This document shows positions 61,101 through 64,000 of a DNA stretch of 64,000 nt, one piece after another. The notes below the pieces were generated by a model. That model was not told the DNA's origin. It was given only the letters and a program-made list of their open reading frames with translations, and did no database searches. Made by a program: the position numbers and the translations under genes. Source of the DNA: an uncultured bacterium (GTDB taxonomy: Bacteria > Bacillota > Clostridia > Oscillospirales > Oscillospiraceae); assembly GCA_946056135.1 (NCBI GenBank), contig CAMGIN010000001.1, positions 1-64,000 of the forward strand, in the 5' to 3' direction. How positions within the stretch are numbered: position 1 is the stretch's first letter; every line of letters begins with the position of its first letter.

Positions 61101-64000
61101 AGCCGTGTAGGGGCGCACAGCGCCCCGTCACTCCCCACACGGGGAGTGTGGATTGAAATTCTACCAGTAACATCAACGTCACGAACGAAAGCGTCACTCC
61201 CCACACGGGGAGTGTGGATTGAAATGAGAGGCAAAGGACGATAAGAACAAGCCCATCCAGTCACTCCCCACACGGGGAGTGTGGATTGAAATCAGATGCA
61301 GACCTCGGAATGATAGATAAATCCAAGTCACTCCCCACACGGGGAGTGTGGATTGAAATATTCATGGTCGGCCTCCTTGTCCATACGGGCGCGTCACTCC
61401 CCACACGGGGAGTGTGGATTGAAATCAGCAGCAACTCGTGAGGTTGTCAAGGTCAAGCGCGTCACTCCCCACACGGGGAGTGTGGATTGAAATTATTTCG
61501 TCGAGATGGTAGGCCCCATGGGCAGTAGTCACTCCCCACACGGGGAGTGTGGATTGAAATCGCCGCCTTTTACCGGAGAACCATCTGACGTCGGTCACTC
61601 CCCACACGGGGAGTGTGGATTGAAATACCAAATCCGCCAAGGTGGATGCAGAACTGGCAGGTCACTCCCCACACGGGGAGTGTGGATTGAAATTGCTGGC
61701 TGCCCTGGGCGTCCCGACTGCCGTAACGTCACTCCCCACACGGGGAGTGTGGATTGAAATCTGGAGCACTGGTGGGTCTACGATTTTGAGATTGTCACTC
61801 CCCACACGGGGAGTGTGGATTGAAATCCACTGCCTGGGAACCGGTGGATTGGCCCGGAGGTCACTCCCCACACGGGGAGTGTGGATTGAAATCGGTATAC
61901 CTCTACCGGTTTCAGCCCCATGGAGGCGTCACTCCCCACACGGGGAGTGTGGATTGAAATGTTTTCAGATCCTCGGTGACGACCGGGCGATTGTGTCACT
62001 CCCCACACGGGGAGTGTGGATTGAAATAGGGATATCGCTTTGATGTGTCTTTCGATCCTGGCGTCACTCCCCACACGGGGAGTGTGGATTGAAATTACGA
62101 GCTGGATGTTAGGGAATACGCTCTGATCGTCACTCCCCACACGGGGAGTGTGGATTGAAATCCTGACACAGCAGCGGCTTTGGAACGCTCAGACCAGGTC
62201 ACTCCCCACACGGGGAGTGTGGATTGAAATTACGAGCTGGATGTTAGGGAATACGCTCTGATCGGTCACTCCCCACACGGGGAGTGTGGATTGAAATTAC
62301 TTGATTTATATTATGACGAGTGACACCAGTGTCACTCCCCACACGGGGAGTGTGGATTGAAATCAGACCAGCCGGTTGGGAACGAAGAAATAATAAGGTC
62401 ACTCCCCACACGGGGAGTGTGGATTGAAATCGGTCTGCATCCGCCGTCCGATCAGGTATCCCTGGTCACTCCCCACACGGGGAGTGTGGATTGAAATTAT
62501 TCCGGCAGCTCCCGGATGCAGAATTGGTATTGTCACTCCCCACACGGGGAGTGTGGATTGAAATATTCCAGTGTCTGCAATCCTTACACCTCACCACGTC
62601 ACTCCCCACACGGGGAGTGTGGATTGAAATACGGACAAGAACGGAGTCACTAACCGGTGTTATGAGTCACTCCCCACACGGGGAGTGTGGATTGAAATCG
62701 TGGCTACCTGATGGACCACTATGAAGACTGGAAGTCACTCCCCACACGGGGAGTGTGGATTGAAATAAGCATCAGATTTTGGTAACATGCTGCTGTACCA
62801 CGTCACTCCCCACACGGGGAGTGTGGATTGAAATTCCCTGGCCACCACGGAGTACCGGAACCGCCGAGTCACTCCCCACACGGGGAGTGTGGATTGAAAT
62901 AAGGATATCGCTTTTATGTGTCTTGCGATCCTGGCGGTCACTCCCCACACGGGGAGTGTGGATTGAAATCCCGAAAAAGAACTGTTGACTATGGAAGATG
63001 TCGTCACTCCCCACACGGGGAGTGTGGATTGAAATCCAACTTGGCGCTCATGCGGCTGTCTGCCTACCAGTCACTCCCCACACGGGGAGTGTGGATTGAA
63101 ATATAGTACCGCCAGTGGTACTGAAGGTAATATCAGTCACTCCCCACACGGGGAGTGTGGATTGAAATCTCAACCACAAGATCGTCTGGGGCGATAACAT
63201 GGTCACTCCCCACACGGGGAGTGTGGATTGAAATACGGCTATAGTCAATCTGACAGCCAAGACAACGAGTCACTCCCCACACGGGGAGTGTGGATTGAAA
63301 TTGGGGAGCCGGCAGCGCAGACGTAAAGTAGTCGTGGTCACTCCCCACACGGGGAGTGTGGATTGAAATTGCCCGGAGATACCTTTGATATTACGACTGC
63401 CAAAGGTCACTCCCCACACGGGGAGTGTGGATTGAAATCAGCTTTCGGTTATGGCATCGACAGCGGGCTGACGGTCACTCCCCACACGGGGAGTGTGGAT
63501 TGAAATTCGGAGCAATCATTTTATGATTACCTGAAATCCAAGTCACTCCCCACACGGGGAGTGTGGATTGAAATTTTAGACGAAGGGTGGATCCTTGAAA
63601 TGTGGCCGGGTCACTCCCCACACGGGGAGTGTGGATTGAAATAATCATGACAATGTGCTGATTTACGCAGATCCTCGTCACTCCCCACACGGGGAGTGTG
63701 GATTGAAATCTGGACAACAATGTGCTTGCCTGTGACCACGGCCGTCACTCCCCACACGGGGAGTGTGGATTGAAATCTGCATCATCAGTCGGACATAGGC
63801 CGGGCAGTCGTCACTCCCCACACGGGGAGTGTGGATTGAAATTATGGCGGCCGCCGCCGCTGGAACAGTATCAAAGTCACTCCCCACACGGGGAGTGTGG
63901 ATTGAAATCGAATGTAGATGTCTGCCCAGAACTGGTTTGCAGTCACTCCCCACACGGGGAGTGTGGATTGAAATTGAGGGGCAGGAAGAGCAGACGTAAA
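58172..64000 (+). CRISPR. type I-C CRISPR array, 33-nt repeat GTCACTCCCCACACGGGGAGTGTGGATTGAAAT, 87 repeats counted, truncated by window end
   Basis: Repeat starts listed by hand from 58172 to 63942 with 33-36 nt spacers; ACTCCCC-ACAC-GGGGAGT stem; ends in a partial spacer. Confidence 0.98.

Noticed and set aside
62634-62665. GGAGTCACTAACC inside a spacer as a degenerate repeat
   Set aside because: Only a short chance match to the repeat start; normal full repeats flank it at regular spacing.
58077-63953. Many ORFs in the array on both strands (FQSTLPVWGVT, SIHTPRVGSD, LPTRGVWIEI, HSPHGECGLK repeats)
   Set aside because: Artifacts of translating the 33-nt (multiple of three) CRISPR repeat; not proteins, although such spurious entries are common in databases.
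58172-64000. CRISPR repeat contains TGTGGATTG, similar to a DnaA box (TGTGGATAA), so the array might titrate DnaA
   Set aside because: Two mismatches at informative positions; the TGGATTGAAA 3' end is typical of I-C repeats generally. No support beyond resemblance.

Overview
The window is a chromosomal segment of a Firmicutes bacterium, probably a gut Clostridia/Oscillospiraceae relative (inferred from gene content only). It spans the replication-origin neighbourhood: dnaA, dnaN, S4-domain gene, recF, gyrB, gyrA, rnhA and remB, about 11.2-20.9 kb. This is followed by ordinary housekeeping and metabolic genes: pnp, rpsO, plsY, rsmG, guaB, a two-component system, HtrA protease, Na+-pumping oxaloacetate decarboxylase, pckA, rpoD, lepA and hemW. 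The right end holds a complete type I-C CRISPR-Cas operon (cas3, cas5c, cas8c with a likely internal cas11c start, cas7c, cas4, cas1, cas2). It is followed by a very long array: 87 copies of a 33-nt repeat by hand count, running off the window edge. The strongest discovery signal is inside the array. At least seven spacers read, in fixed register, as conserved motifs that I recognise from gokushovirus (Microviridae, ssDNA phage) major capsid protein VP1: YYFFVPNRLV(W) three times with only synonymous differences, HDYF[TS]S[AC]LP[AS]xQ three times, and LPGDTFDITTAK once. This suggests repeated acquisition from the same capsid-gene sites of a diversifying ssDNA phage family. Other leads: an RBS-sequestering, terminator-like hairpin before a DUF421 gene, a long pnp leader hairpin, paired perfect DnaA boxes downstream of remB, a GTGTGGAGT hairpin family in the gaps of the replication gene cluster, and a Tritrichomonas-type IMP dehydrogenase. 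No tool was run; family calls are from reading the translated sequences.
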